Source: Acidimicrobiales bacterium (GTDB lineage: Bacteria; Actinomycetota; Acidimicrobiia; Acidimicrobiales; UBA8592). From it: a DNA stretch of 48,137 nucleotides. A program made the translations under genes and the position numbers. The notes beneath the pieces are model-generated. The model worked only from the letters and a program-made list of their open reading frames with translations. It was not told where the DNA came from and searched no databases. The stretch is from positions 1 through 48,137 of the forward strand of contig JAKMEQ010000018.1 in the NCBI GenBank assembly GCA_022425805.1, written 5' to 3'. Position 1 is the first letter of the stretch; the number at the start of each line of letters is the position of its first letter. Shown piece after piece: positions 36,091 to 44,716 of this stretch.

Positions 36091-37086
36091 ATGGCGACAA
36101 AAGAAAAAAGTAAAATCTCTAAAGAAGTTCTTCTTGACTTGCACCGGCGTATGGTGCGAATCCGTCTTCTCGAAGAAGCTGCGGGACGTCTTGCATCTGA
36201 GGCAAAAATACCCGGCTTTATTCACCTGTATGTAGGTGAGGAAGCTGTGGCAGCCGGTGGATGCGTCGCACTAACTGAAGAAGACCAAATTACTTCCACG
36301 CACCGAGGGCACGGACACCTTGTAGCAAAAGGCGGACTATTCAAACCAATGATGGCTGAATTCATGGGCCGAGCAACAGGTTACTGTAAAGGCAAAGGCG
36401 GTTCCATGCATATTTCAGATCTTGATCTGGGGATGCTTGGTGCGAATGGAATTGTCGGAGCAGGGGTTCCTCACGCTGTTGGCGCTGCATTCGCTAATAA
36501 ATACCGGAAAAACAACTTAGTTACTATGGCCTTCTTTGGTGATGGAGCCACAAACATCGGAGCTTTTCATGAAGCGGCCAACATGGCGTGCGCTCTACAC
36601 CTTCCAGTTATTTTTATGTGCGAGAACAATGAGTATGCCGAATACACGCCACGGGACCGTGTCATGGCTATTACTGACGTTGCAGATAGGGCAGTAGCCT
36701 ATGGAATGCCAGGCGTGATCGTTGACGGAATGGATGTCGTCGCTGTCTATGAAGCCGCAAAAGCAGCCGTGGAACGAGCACGAAATGGTGAAGGGCCTTC
36801 CATGATCGAATGCAAAACCTACAGGTTCTATAACCATGCTGGTGTCAATGCTTTTGGTACCCCATACCGGACAGATGAAGAAGTTCGAGAATGGATGGAA
36901 CGGGACCCAGTCAAATTGTTTGAAGCACAGTTGGAGCTGGCCAAAGTCCTAACCACTGAAGAAGCGCAAGCAATCCATAATGAAATACAGGGCGAGGTAG
37001 ACGAAGCAATCGAATATGCCGAAGCCAGCCCCATGCCGGATCCATTGACCGACATGCTCACCGATGTATACACGGAGGCGTCATAA
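36091..37086 (+). CDS. 2-oxoacid (pyruvate/acetoin) dehydrogenase E1 component, alpha subunit
   Basis: This 331-residue thiamine-diphosphate subunit is of the alpha2-beta2 E1 type. The ThDP motif runs from GDGATN to ENN at residues 150-180 (GDGATNIGAFHEAANMA), and KGKGGSMHISD precedes it. The size and the AcoX-like partner gene are closer to acetoin dehydrogenase AcoA than to AceE. It is the first gene of a four-gene operon (E1 alpha, E1 beta, AcoX-like, E2) with a clear promoter and spacings of 2-14 bases. It decarboxylates the 2-oxoacid or cleaves acetoin; which one cannot be settled. Confidence 0.9.
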   Translation: MATKEKSKISKEVLLDLHRRMVRIRLLEEAAGRLASEAKIPGFIHLYVGEEAVAAGGCVALTEEDQITSTHRGHGHLVAKGGLFKPMMAEFMGRATGYCKGKGGSMHISDLDLGMLGANGIVGAGVPHAVGAAFANKYRKNNLVTMAFFGDGATNIGAFHEAANMACALHLPVIFMCENNEYAEYTPRDRVMAITDVADRAVAYGMPGVIVDGMDVVAVYEAAKAAVERARNGEGPSMIECKTYRFYNHAGVNAFGTPYRTDEEVREWMERDPVKLFEAQLELAKVLTTEEAQAIHNEIQGEVDEAIEYAEASPMPDPLTDMLTDVYTEAS

Positions 37087-37088
37087 CC

Positions 37089-38099
37089 ATGGCAGTAACT
37101 GAAACTGAAACCGAAGAACGAGTGATTCGATACAACGAGGCATTTACTGAAACACTCCAAGAGCTTATGCGCGAAGACCCTGATATTTTTATAGCCGGCG
37201 AAGATGTCGGCCGTTACGGAGGCGTATTCCAGTCATTCGCTGGTCTTAACGCTGAATTTGGAGACGAACGGGTTGTAGATACCCCAATAGCTGAACAGGC
37301 AATCATTGGGCTCGGCATCGGCGCTGCTGCGATGGGGCTTCGTCCCATTGTGGATCTAATGTTTATGGACTTTGTCATGGTGGCAATGGACCAGATCGCT
37401 AATCAAGCAGCAAAAATGAAATACATGTACGGTGGGAAAGCTTCCCTGCCCCTCACTATCACAACAACGGCTGGGGCGGGACTTGGAGCCGCAGCGCAGC
37501 ACAGTCAAAGCTTAGAAGCATGGCTGATCCACGTGCCTGGATTGAAAGTAGTTTACCCTTCCAACGCTTATGACCTCAAAGGGCTTTTAGTTTCTTGCGT
37601 ACGAGATGATAATCCTACGATCATTACTCTTCACAAGAAAATGCTCGGATCAAAAGCGCATGTTCCTGAAGGCTTGTACGAGATACCTCTTGGGGTAGCA
37701 AATATCGTCCGACCAGGGACTGATGTCACGGTTGTCGCTATCGGTAAAATGGTAGATGAGGCAAAGAAAGCAGCTGACATTCTCTCCGAAGAAGGTATCG
37801 ACATAGAAATTATCGATCCCCGTAGTTTGCTTCCCTTTGACACGGAAACGGTTGTGCAATCAGCGAAAAAAACTAACCGTATTGTGATTGTGCATGAGGC
37901 CGTCCGTAATGGTGGCATCGGTGCCGAAATAGCTGCACAGATTCAGGAAGAAGCATTCGATTACCTCGACGCCCCTATAGCTCGTGTAGGTGCCCCATTT
38001 TCCCCAGTGCCCTTTAGCCCCGCGCTTGAGATGTCCTATGTGCCTAGCGCAGAAAGCATTATCGAAGGAGTGCGGGGTGTATTACACCGGATCGCTTAA
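37089..38099 (+). CDS. 2-oxoacid (pyruvate/acetoin) dehydrogenase E1 component, beta subunit
   Basis: This 336-residue transketolase-type subunit is the partner of the preceding gene. Recognisable segments are AGEDVGRYGGVF, TPIAEQAIIGLGIGAA, the catalytic region GAAAQHSQSLEAWL and the C-terminal domain with EIIDPRSLLPFD. Its start lies two bases after the E1 alpha stop, so the subunits are made together. Confidence 0.92.
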   Translation: MAVTETETEERVIRYNEAFTETLQELMREDPDIFIAGEDVGRYGGVFQSFAGLNAEFGDERVVDTPIAEQAIIGLGIGAAAMGLRPIVDLMFMDFVMVAMDQIANQAAKMKYMYGGKASLPLTITTTAGAGLGAAAQHSQSLEAWLIHVPGLKVVYPSNAYDLKGLLVSCVRDDNPTIITLHKKMLGSKAHVPEGLYEIPLGVANIVRPGTDVTVVAIGKMVDEAKKAADILSEEGIDIEIIDPRSLLPFDTETVVQSAKKTNRIVIVHEAVRNGGIGAEIAAQIQEEAFDYLDAPIARVGAPFSPVPFSPALEMSYVPSAESIIEGVRGVLHRIA

Positions 38100-38113
38100 C
38101 GGTAAGGACTTTC

Positions 38114-39109
38114 ATGACAACGGTCGGCATAATTGCCAGTCCATCAGCTGGTAAGGACGTCCGTCGATTAGTAGCTAACGCCGGATCTATCGGAGATGTT
38201 GACAAAATATCCATCATTCGCCGCGCTGCTTCTGGAGCTATCGAGGTAGGAGCGCGAAGGCTGCTCTATCTGGACGACACCCGACACCTGGTCGAACGAG
38301 CGCTCAATGGACTACTGAAACAAACAGAGCATACTGTTCTTGCTGAGCGACTCGATATACCAATTCTTGGGAATAGTCGAGATTCTATTTGTGCAGCAGA
38401 GGCTTTAGCGAAAGAGGCTGTCCCGGCAGTGCTTGTTTTTGGAGGAGATGGAACCAATCGTGACGTGACAAAAGGTTGGCAAGACGCTCCAGTGGTTCCT
38501 TTATCGGTAGGAACTAACAATGTATTTCCGCTTTCAATCGAACCAACCCTTGGCGGTGCAGCTGCAGGTCTAGTTGCAGTGGGAGAGATAGCCCTCGAAG
38601 CCGTTGCCGAACGGGCGAAAGTGATCCATGTCGATTTCGAAGATCGCGAGAATGACCGTGCGCTTGTAGATGTTGTCCTTACAGAGGGAAGTTTCATTGG
38701 ATCCCGAGCTATATGGGACCCATCAGATCTTCGCTCAGCTGTGTTTGCCATATGTGAACCTGCGACCGTCGGTTTGTCATCGATTGGAGCAGTCCTTGCG
38801 AATATTCCGCGAAACAAAGCGTCCGGTCTATATGTTGAGATGGGAGAGAGCGATAAGTCAGTGCGCGCTCCTATGGCCCCCGGGTCGTATGAAACTGTTG
38901 GAATTATTACTCACAGAGCCTTAAGCCTCAACGAGCAAGTTATGGTGAAGGGACCAGGAGTTCTCGCTTTTGACGGAGAAAGAGACCATGTCCTAGCAGA
39001 CGGCCAGACGGCCACTCTCTCTATTCGCAAAGATGGACCCTGGGTCATTAACCCCATTAAAACACTCGAATACGCTAACAAAAACAAGTATTTTCAAATA
39101 GGACTCTAG
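38114..39109 (+). CDS. ATP-NAD kinase/AcoX-family protein
   Basis: This 331-residue protein resembles NAD kinases. It has GGDGTN at residues 110-115 and GTNN at 133-136, the nucleotide-binding and acidic catalytic signatures. Proteins of this kind, called AcoX, are encoded in acetoin dehydrogenase operons, where their exact role is not settled. It sits between E1 beta and E2 and is clearly part of the operon. That supports an acetoin-type complex over ordinary pyruvate dehydrogenase. Confidence 0.85.
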   Translation: MTTVGIIASPSAGKDVRRLVANAGSIGDVDKISIIRRAASGAIEVGARRLLYLDDTRHLVERALNGLLKQTEHTVLAERLDIPILGNSRDSICAAEALAKEAVPAVLVFGGDGTNRDVTKGWQDAPVVPLSVGTNNVFPLSIEPTLGGAAAGLVAVGEIALEAVAERAKVIHVDFEDRENDRALVDVVLTEGSFIGSRAIWDPSDLRSAVFAICEPATVGLSSIGAVLANIPRNKASGLYVEMGESDKSVRAPMAPGSYETVGIITHRALSLNEQVMVKGPGVLAFDGERDHVLADGQTATLSIRKDGPWVINPIKTLEYANKNKYFQIGL

Positions 39110-39117
39110 GAGCAGCT

Positions 39118-40554
39118 GTGGCGACGAAAATCCAAATGCCCAAACTTGGTTTAACGATGACCGAGGGGACCATAACTGAATGGGTAGCCGCACCGGGCCA
39201 AGTAGTTACCAAAGGGTCAGTCATCATGACCATTGAAACAGACAAAGTTCAAGAAGAAGTTGAAGCGGATGGCGATGGAATTCTATTTCATTCTGCTGAA
39301 GCAGGAGACACCCTTGAACCCGGAGAAATCGCTGGTTGGTTACTAGCAGAAGGAGAATCCCCACCTGATGGAGGGGAACTGATAGTTGCTGCTTCTTCGC
39401 AACCCGAAGAAGTTGTTTCCTTACAGGAACCTCAAGAAGACCACACACCGATATCGCATACTGAGACAGAGGATGTTGAGGCTGCGCCACCTGTTACTGC
39501 GACCGCTGCCGTAGGCAGGATTCTTTCGTCGCCGAACGCACGACGTGTAGCTGCTGAACTAGGAACAGATATTTCAACAGTCGCGGGTTCAGGGCCTGGC
39601 GGTCGGATCACTTCAGAGGATGTTGAGGCTTCGCCACCTGTTACTGCACCTCTAGTTCCGCCTGTGTTAGATGAAGCGAAAGTTGAAGAGCGAAGGCTTG
39701 TTCCTTTCGCTGCTCGTATTGCAGCGGAACGACTTGGCGTAGCAGTAGCAGAAGTTATTGGCACAGGACCTGAAGGCAGAGTCAGTAGGCAGGATATATA
39801 CAATTATGCGCGCTCAACCGGAAGTAAAAAAATTCCCGCATCTTCTTCTCCAAGTCAAAAGGTCGAAGGTGAACGTATCCCCATCAAAGGTATGAGAGGA
39901 ATCATCGCTGAACGCATGCACTCATCACTCCAAGAAATGGCCCAACTCACATTAACCATGGATGTTGAAATGGATCGGACCATAGCACTTCGCGAACAAC
40001 TTAAAGATATTGGAGCCGAAGAACTTGGAGCTGTTCCTGGTTACACAGACTTTGTCATAGCTGCTGTAGCTCAAGCGCTTCGCGAACACCCTGGAGCGAA
40101 TAGTCAAGTCGATGGAAATGACATTGTTCTCCTAGAACAAATCAATATTGGAATGGCAGTAGCGGTGCCCGATGGGCTTGTTGTCCCAGTAATCCACGGT
40201 ACTGACTTTTTAGGTTTACCCGAAATAGCTCAAGAAACGACTCGGCTAGCTACTGCGGCAAGAGAAAAGAAATTATCGCTTGCTGAGATGGAGGGAGGGA
40301 CCTTTTCTGTAACCGCACTTGGCATGTTTGGCGTTGATGCATTCACGCCGGTTATCAACCCTCCGAATGCTGGGATCCTTGGGGTTGGAAGGATTCGTGA
40401 TGATGTTAGATGGGAAGGTGAGCAGCCAGTTCGTGTTAAGAGAATGATGATAAGCCTTACTTGGGACCATCGAGTCCTTGACGGGGCGCCAGCTGCCGAA
40501 TTTGCTGCAACAATCAAAAACCTGCTCGAGCAACCGCTCCGTCTACTTGGGTAA
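39118..40554 (+). CDS. 2-oxoacid dehydrogenase E2 (dihydrolipoamide acyltransferase) with two E3-binding domains
   Basis: This 478-residue E2 starts with GTG. It has one lipoyl domain (residues 1-77, lipoyl Lys43 in ETDKVQ) and an acidic linker. A first peripheral subunit-binding domain lies at about 134-169 (RILSSPNARRVAAELG) and a second at about 196-229 (VPFAARIAAERLG). The catalytic acyltransferase domain ends with HRVLDGAPAAEF, the HxxxDG active site. Most E2 proteins have a single binding domain. The linkers before the two domains are nearly identical in DNA sequence. No E3 (dihydrolipoamide dehydrogenase) gene is present, so E3 must come from elsewhere. Confidence 0.92.
   Translation: MATKIQMPKLGLTMTEGTITEWVAAPGQVVTKGSVIMTIETDKVQEEVEADGDGILFHSAEAGDTLEPGEIAGWLLAEGESPPDGGELIVAASSQPEEVVSLQEPQEDHTPISHTETEDVEAAPPVTATAAVGRILSSPNARRVAAELGTDISTVAGSGPGGRITSEDVEASPPVTAPLVPPVLDEAKVEERRLVPFAARIAAERLGVAVAEVIGTGPEGRVSRQDIYNYARSTGSKKIPASSSPSQKVEGERIPIKGMRGIIAERMHSSLQEMAQLTLTMDVEMDRTIALREQLKDIGAEELGAVPGYTDFVIAAVAQALREHPGANSQVDGNDIVLLEQINIGMAVAVPDGLVVPVIHGTDFLGLPEIAQETTRLATAAREKKLSLAEMEGGTFSVTALGMFGVDAFTPVINPPNAGILGVGRIRDDVRWEGEQPVRVKRMMISLTWDHRVLDGAPAAEFAATIKNLLEQPLRLLG
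39469..39647 (+). repeat. In-frame direct repeat inside the E2 gene
   Basis: A 32-base sequence at 39469-39500 recurs at 39616-39647 with one mismatch, 147 bases (49 codons) apart. It encodes EDVEAAPPVT and EDVEASPPVT in the linkers before the two E3-binding domains. The domains themselves differ far more than the repeats do. Confidence 0.88.
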
Positions 40555-40564
40555 GAACCTAACG

Positions 40565-41530
40565 TTAGGTGCCGGCTAGAGCACCGATTATCGATGAAAC
40601 ATCATCAATTGCAGCTCCGCTGAAAGTCACATAGTTGATACCAAATTCTTCACGGCGTTGCTGTAGTTTCTCGATAAGTTCCTCTACTGGCCCGATTAGG
40701 CAATGTGGGTGATTAGCAATTTCAGAAGCCTCAAGACCAAACATTTTTGCGAATTCTTCCTGAACAACTTCGGGATGATCTGTGACTACGGTGAAGTACG
40801 CAGCTATCTCGATATCTAGGTCATCGAATCGGTCACCAGCACCTGCTCGAATCCAATCTATTTTCTGGTGGGTTCCGCTGTTAGTTCCACTGGCAACGCC
40901 ATTCGCACCAATTTTCCCCGCACTGTTATCAAAGTTGATTGAAACAATGTCAGCTTCTCGTCCAGCAATACCGAGGATTCGTCGCGAACCTCCACCAATC
41001 ATGATTGGAGGAGTGGCGCCAGTTGTTGGTGCTCCGGAGAACCCTGAAGCTTGTATGTATTTACCTTCAAGTTCGATCTGTTCACCACCATAATGTTGAC
41101 GAATGAGATCTAATGTTTCTACCATACGATCAATGCGAATCCCAGGTCGTTCCATCGGGATGCCCATAGCCTCATACTCTGCTCGTACCCACCCAGCTCC
41201 TAGGCCTAGCTCCAAACGACTTCCACTAAACCAGTCAATGGTCGCGACCTGTTTAGCGAGAACCACAGGCTGGTGATAATCGCAGCAGAACACCCGGCAC
41301 CCGATTTTAATAGATTCTGTTGCTTCTGCCGCTACCATCAGCGCTGGAATAGAAGCCAGGTTCTGTAGCGGGTGATTAGCAGAAGCCAATGCAGGGCCAT
41401 TCCCTATGTAATGATCTGCTAGATGAAAGCTACTGAATCCTAGTGATTCAACTTTTTTCGCTAATTCGCGCCACTCGTCAGGCGTATCTGCGGAATAGGA
41501 TTGGAGCCCAAATCGAAAAGGTTTATTCAT
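40565..41530 (-). CDS. Luciferase-like monooxygenase family oxidoreductase (probable F420-dependent)
   Basis: This is a 321-residue TIM-barrel flavin/deazaflavin enzyme. ESLGFSSFHLADHYIG, RLELGLGAGWVRAEYEAMGI and PIMIGGGSRRILGIAGR are family signatures. Its ATG overlaps the TGA of the PEP-utilising gene by four bases (ATGA), so the two are coupled. A rather distant paralogue of the proteins at 7519 and 29256. The substrate is unknown. Confidence 0.9.
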   Translation of the reverse strand: MNKPFRFGLQSYSADTPDEWRELAKKVESLGFSSFHLADHYIGNGPALASANHPLQNLASIPALMVAAEATESIKIGCRVFCCDYHQPVVLAKQVATIDWFSGSRLELGLGAGWVRAEYEAMGIPMERPGIRIDRMVETLDLIRQHYGGEQIELEGKYIQASGFSGAPTTGATPPIMIGGGSRRILGIAGREADIVSINFDNSAGKIGANGVASGTNSGTHQKIDWIRAGAGDRFDDLDIEIAAYFTVVTDHPEVVQEEFAKMFGLEASEIANHPHCLIGPVEELIEKLQQRREEFGINYVTFSGAAIDDVSSIIGALAGT

Positions 41531-43278
41531 AGAATGGTCACCTCTCCGGTACTCCCGTTGACTTCGATTGTAGCGCCGTTGGGAATGCGTTTCGTTGCAT
41601 CAGTGATCGAAGCGACACAAGGCAATCCAAGTTCACGACTTACAATAATGGCGTGGCTTCTCTGTCCGCCAACATTTACAACTACTGCACTCGCTGCCAT
41701 GAATAGAGGAGTCCACGAAGGGTCAGTAAGAGGGGCGACTAGGATCTCACCCGGTTCAAGGTCTCCGGGCTCGGTCGGATCAAGAATGATCCGCGCCGTG
41801 CCTCGGACAGTACCTGGACTACCAGCGACACCCACGAGGACTTCTCCGGTTTCTGCTACGGAGACTTCGGTTGATCCCAGCTTTTTGTAAGAACTGAGAG
41901 GAGGAACAATTCCATCTTTGATAAAGAACGGCGGTTCAAGCTCGTGAAGTTCTTGATATGTAGAGTATCGACCTTCGAGCGTCTTTCGCATAGCTGCTGG
42001 ATCACTAACATAAGAATCAAGTTCTTCATCGGTAAGCATATAAATGTGCTTATGGTTCGAGAGGTGACCATCACCTTGAGAACGGCGTCCAAGCTCTTCG
42101 AAGGTTACCCGAATCTCATTCACTACTCGGATAAAGTTTGTTTTAGTTCGTTCTTGGAAAACCATCATGTTTCCTGCATTCAATGCCGCTTCGAAGGTCC
42201 CATTCAGCTCCTCGTTGTCGATAACAGCAAGTTTCTCTCTAACCTCGGCAATCGTCGCTTCACGGCTTTCGGCGATTTTTTTATGCCGTCCAGCAGGGTT
42301 TTCTTCATCTTTCTGCAATCGAATGCGATCGAGAAGAGCCAAAGCAATCGAAGGACGTGTCTCCCATGTATCAGCATAAATTTCATACTCGTTTGGTCCT
42401 CTGCTGCCGTATTCCATGATGAAATCGCCCCAAGAGGACAAAAAGTCTTTAGCCGTTTCGCTATCGGAAGCGCTTAGCCGATCAAGAAGGCCATCGATTC
42501 CTGCATCCAAAGCAGCGGTTAGCTCATCAGAATTATTTACGACGCGTGAGAGGTCCCACAAGAAATATGATGGGGCAGCTGAATCCACATCGCCGAAACC
42601 TGTAAGGCACCGCATCGGAATTGTGGAATCTCCTATAGCTTCACTAATGGCTGCTAATAAACCCGGAGCAAGGCCTGAACTTGATGCTGAAACACAATGC
42701 GCGTTGTAGGTTTCGATAAGAAAGGGCTGAAGAAGTCGGGCTCTTGCTACCAATTCTGATGGAGTTAACGTAGTGAGGTCCGGCCGGTTTATCCGCAACC
42801 CTTTCGTTTTTTCCATAGCCACATCAATTTCTGGCCACTCTGTAACCGACATAACCCACCCGACGTGAGCAAGAATTCCTTCAGTCAAGTCTTCATTTAC
42901 GTCATCAGGGTGCTCTACAAATTGTGGGACGTCAGGGTGATCACCAAAAAAAGCAAGATCGAGACCTTCTACGGTCACTGCAGGGTTCCGAACACCTTGT
43001 ATGCGAACATTTGACAGATTAATGTAGAAAAACCCTGCGAAAAAACCACCAATGTCTGTTGTAGGGTCAGTTATCTCATGTTCAGTGAAATATCCTTGAC
43101 GGACATAGCCATCACGCCATCCCAACATTGTGCCGTTATGGAACGTGAAAGTTTGACCAAGGGGGCTCGCTGGAGTTGCTAAAACCTCTCCCGCATTCGC
43201 CCGAGTGTAGTGTGGCCAACGTTTACTGGGTTCCCTATCGCAGAACCAACGATCTTCCATAACAAAATCTCCCGTCAT
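41527..43278 (-). CDS. PEP-utilising swivel-domain protein without an ATP-grasp domain
   Basis: This 583-residue protein has, at its C-terminus, the phosphohistidine swivelling domain of PEP synthase/pyruvate phosphate dikinase: GGQRSHAIIVSRELGLPC with His542. The remaining approximately 450 residues, mostly helical, show no ATP-grasp signature that I can recognise. Comparable standalone swivel-plus-central proteins are subunits of phenylphosphate-synthase-type complexes, with the ATP-grasp partner encoded separately; no such partner is in the window. It is transcribed with the luciferase-like gene and divergent from the small gene at 43454. The function is open. Confidence 0.82.
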   Translation of the reverse strand: MTGDFVMEDRWFCDREPSKRWPHYTRANAGEVLATPASPLGQTFTFHNGTMLGWRDGYVRQGYFTEHEITDPTTDIGGFFAGFFYINLSNVRIQGVRNPAVTVEGLDLAFFGDHPDVPQFVEHPDDVNEDLTEGILAHVGWVMSVTEWPEIDVAMEKTKGLRINRPDLTTLTPSELVARARLLQPFLIETYNAHCVSASSSGLAPGLLAAISEAIGDSTIPMRCLTGFGDVDSAAPSYFLWDLSRVVNNSDELTAALDAGIDGLLDRLSASDSETAKDFLSSWGDFIMEYGSRGPNEYEIYADTWETRPSIALALLDRIRLQKDEENPAGRHKKIAESREATIAEVREKLAVIDNEELNGTFEAALNAGNMMVFQERTKTNFIRVVNEIRVTFEELGRRSQGDGHLSNHKHIYMLTDEELDSYVSDPAAMRKTLEGRYSTYQELHELEPPFFIKDGIVPPLSSYKKLGSTEVSVAETGEVLVGVAGSPGTVRGTARIILDPTEPGDLEPGEILVAPLTDPSWTPLFMAASAVVVNVGGQRSHAIIVSRELGLPCVASITDATKRIPNGATIEVNGSTGEVTIL

Positions 43279-43387
43279 CTATGTAAGATTTAAGAAGAAC
43301 TTAATTGGTTAACCTTGGAGTATGCGAATTGAAGGCAAAAAAGTAAAGATTTCGAAACTAGGAATTTTGTAAGTTGTAGTCATCACT

Positions 43388-43411
43388 CCAAAACAACCAC
43401 ATTTGTTTTGG
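43388..43411. repeat. Perfect 9-base inverted repeat between divergent genes
   Basis: CCAAAACAA and TTGTTTTGG flank a six-base spacer (CCACAT). The repeat lies in the 175-base gap between the PEP-utilising gene and the gene at 43454. A short T-run follows, so it could be an operator or, for a transcript running rightward, a weak hairpin. No promoter is certain. Confidence 0.6.
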
Positions 43412-43453
43412 ATTTTTCTAACCTATCTGCCGCCACTATTCTATGGAAGAGAT

Positions 43454-44083
43454 ATGAAAGGAATACTTGTGTTAGAAATCGCTATGGCCCTTCGCCTTAA
43501 AGGAATCGCAGGAAGTGACGTTATTGAAGAAATAACTGGACAGGACACGGCAACTGTTGAATCAGCGTTGCAAGCCATGGTCCAAGCTGAACACGCTCAA
43601 GAAACCCCTCGCGGTTTACGGCTTCTTCCTGAAGGGAAAGATTGGGTGGATGAACTGCTCGACGAAGAGAGGCAGGGCATTGATCAGGCTGAAATGGAAA
43701 GAGTGTACGAGGACTTCTGCTCTCAGAACGACCTTTTCAAACAGCTCGTGACCGATTGGCAGGTAAGAACCGATATTGAAGAACAAACACTGAACGACCA
43801 TTTGGATGCAGACTACGACGCAGCAATTATCAATCGTTTAGAAGCATTAGACGAAGCGATCAGGCCAGTTTTCGAACAAGCAGTCGAACTTGCCCCTCGT
43901 CTCGGACGCTATATCGACCGCTTCAGTGCTGCATTTTTGAAACTCCAGTCTGGAGATGGCTCATACCTCGCGTCACCCCTTAAAGATAGTTACCATACCG
44001 TCTGGTTTGAGATGCATGAGGAACTAATACTCCTCTGCGGACGCAACCGAGCTGATGAAGCCGCTGCCGGTCGGGGAGCATGA
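43454..44083 (+). CDS. Helical protein of unknown function, possibly with an N-terminal winged helix
   Basis: This 209-residue protein starts at the ATG at 43454 after GGAAGAG; an upstream in-frame start at 43403 lies inside the inverted repeat. The first 65 residues (LVLEIAMALRLKGIAGSDVI, a hydrophobic helix, then LRLLPEGKDWVDELL) could form a small DNA-binding winged helix. The rest is a long acidic helical domain. No family is recognised. It overlaps the acetyltransferase gene by four bases and is divergent from the PEP-utilising gene, so a regulatory or partner role is possible. Confidence 0.65.
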   Translation: MKGILVLEIAMALRLKGIAGSDVIEEITGQDTATVESALQAMVQAEHAQETPRGLRLLPEGKDWVDELLDEERQGIDQAEMERVYEDFCSQNDLFKQLVTDWQVRTDIEEQTLNDHLDADYDAAIINRLEALDEAIRPVFEQAVELAPRLGRYIDRFSAAFLKLQSGDGSYLASPLKDSYHTVWFEMHEELILLCGRNRADEAAAGRGA

Positions 44084-44673
44084 CCTTTAGGGCCCGTCGA
44101 GCTGATCTCATGCTGGGTGCGTACGAATGGTACGCACGTCGAGCAGCTATCCACCCCAAAGGAAAAAGAGGAGAACGTTTCGCTTCCTTCGGCGAAGGGT
44201 CAATAATGTGTTTCCCACCAGCGGCTCTTTTCGGAGAGCATGCAATTCGGATAGGAAAGGACACCCTGATAGGTCCGTACGTCTCCTTAAGTGCAGGTAT
44301 GGGGCCGCAACAGGAACTTCTTAGCGACCGGATAGTGCAGATAGGTGACCGTGTCCTCATAGGGCGAAGTTCAAGCATTGTTGGACATTTTGAAATAATC
44401 ATCGAAGACGATGTTTTCTTCGGACCAAATGTGTATGTCACTGACCAGAATCATGGATTTGATGATAAAACCCTACCGATAGGGAAACAAACTATGGCAG
44501 AGGAGCCTGTCCGAATCGGGTGGGGATCATGGATTGGTACGAATTCCGTAATACTTCCAGGCGTCAATATTGGCCGCCAGGTTGCAGTTGGGGCAGGTTC
44601 TGTCGTTACCTCGGACCTACCTGATAATTGCGTAGCGGTGGGGTCGCCAGCGCGCGTCATTCAACAATATTGA
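44080..44673 (+). CDS. Hexapeptide-repeat acyltransferase (left-handed beta-helix)
   Basis: This 197-residue protein has [LIV]GxxxxI hexapeptide turns (for example HAIRIGKDTLIGPYV, VQIGDRVLIGRSSSIVG, VRIGWGSWIGTN) that form a left-handed beta helix, typical of O- and N-acetyltransferases using acetyl-CoA. The putative catalytic histidine is in DQNHGF. Its ATG overlaps the preceding stop by four bases. The acceptor is unknown. Confidence 0.87.
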   Translation: MTFRARRADLMLGAYEWYARRAAIHPKGKRGERFASFGEGSIMCFPPAALFGEHAIRIGKDTLIGPYVSLSAGMGPQQELLSDRIVQIGDRVLIGRSSSIVGHFEIIIEDDVFFGPNVYVTDQNHGFDDKTLPIGKQTMAEEPVRIGWGSWIGTNSVILPGVNIGRQVAVGAGSVVTSDLPDNCVAVGSPARVIQQY

Positions 44674-44716
44674 CGGACAGTGTCCTTTTCTCTACCTTTG
44701 TGATAGGGGAGGTACC

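Noticed and set aside
38266-38817. Long open frame antisense to the AcoX-like gene
   Set aside because: It is a shadow of a strongly supported coding gene; no ribosome site or family similarity was seen.
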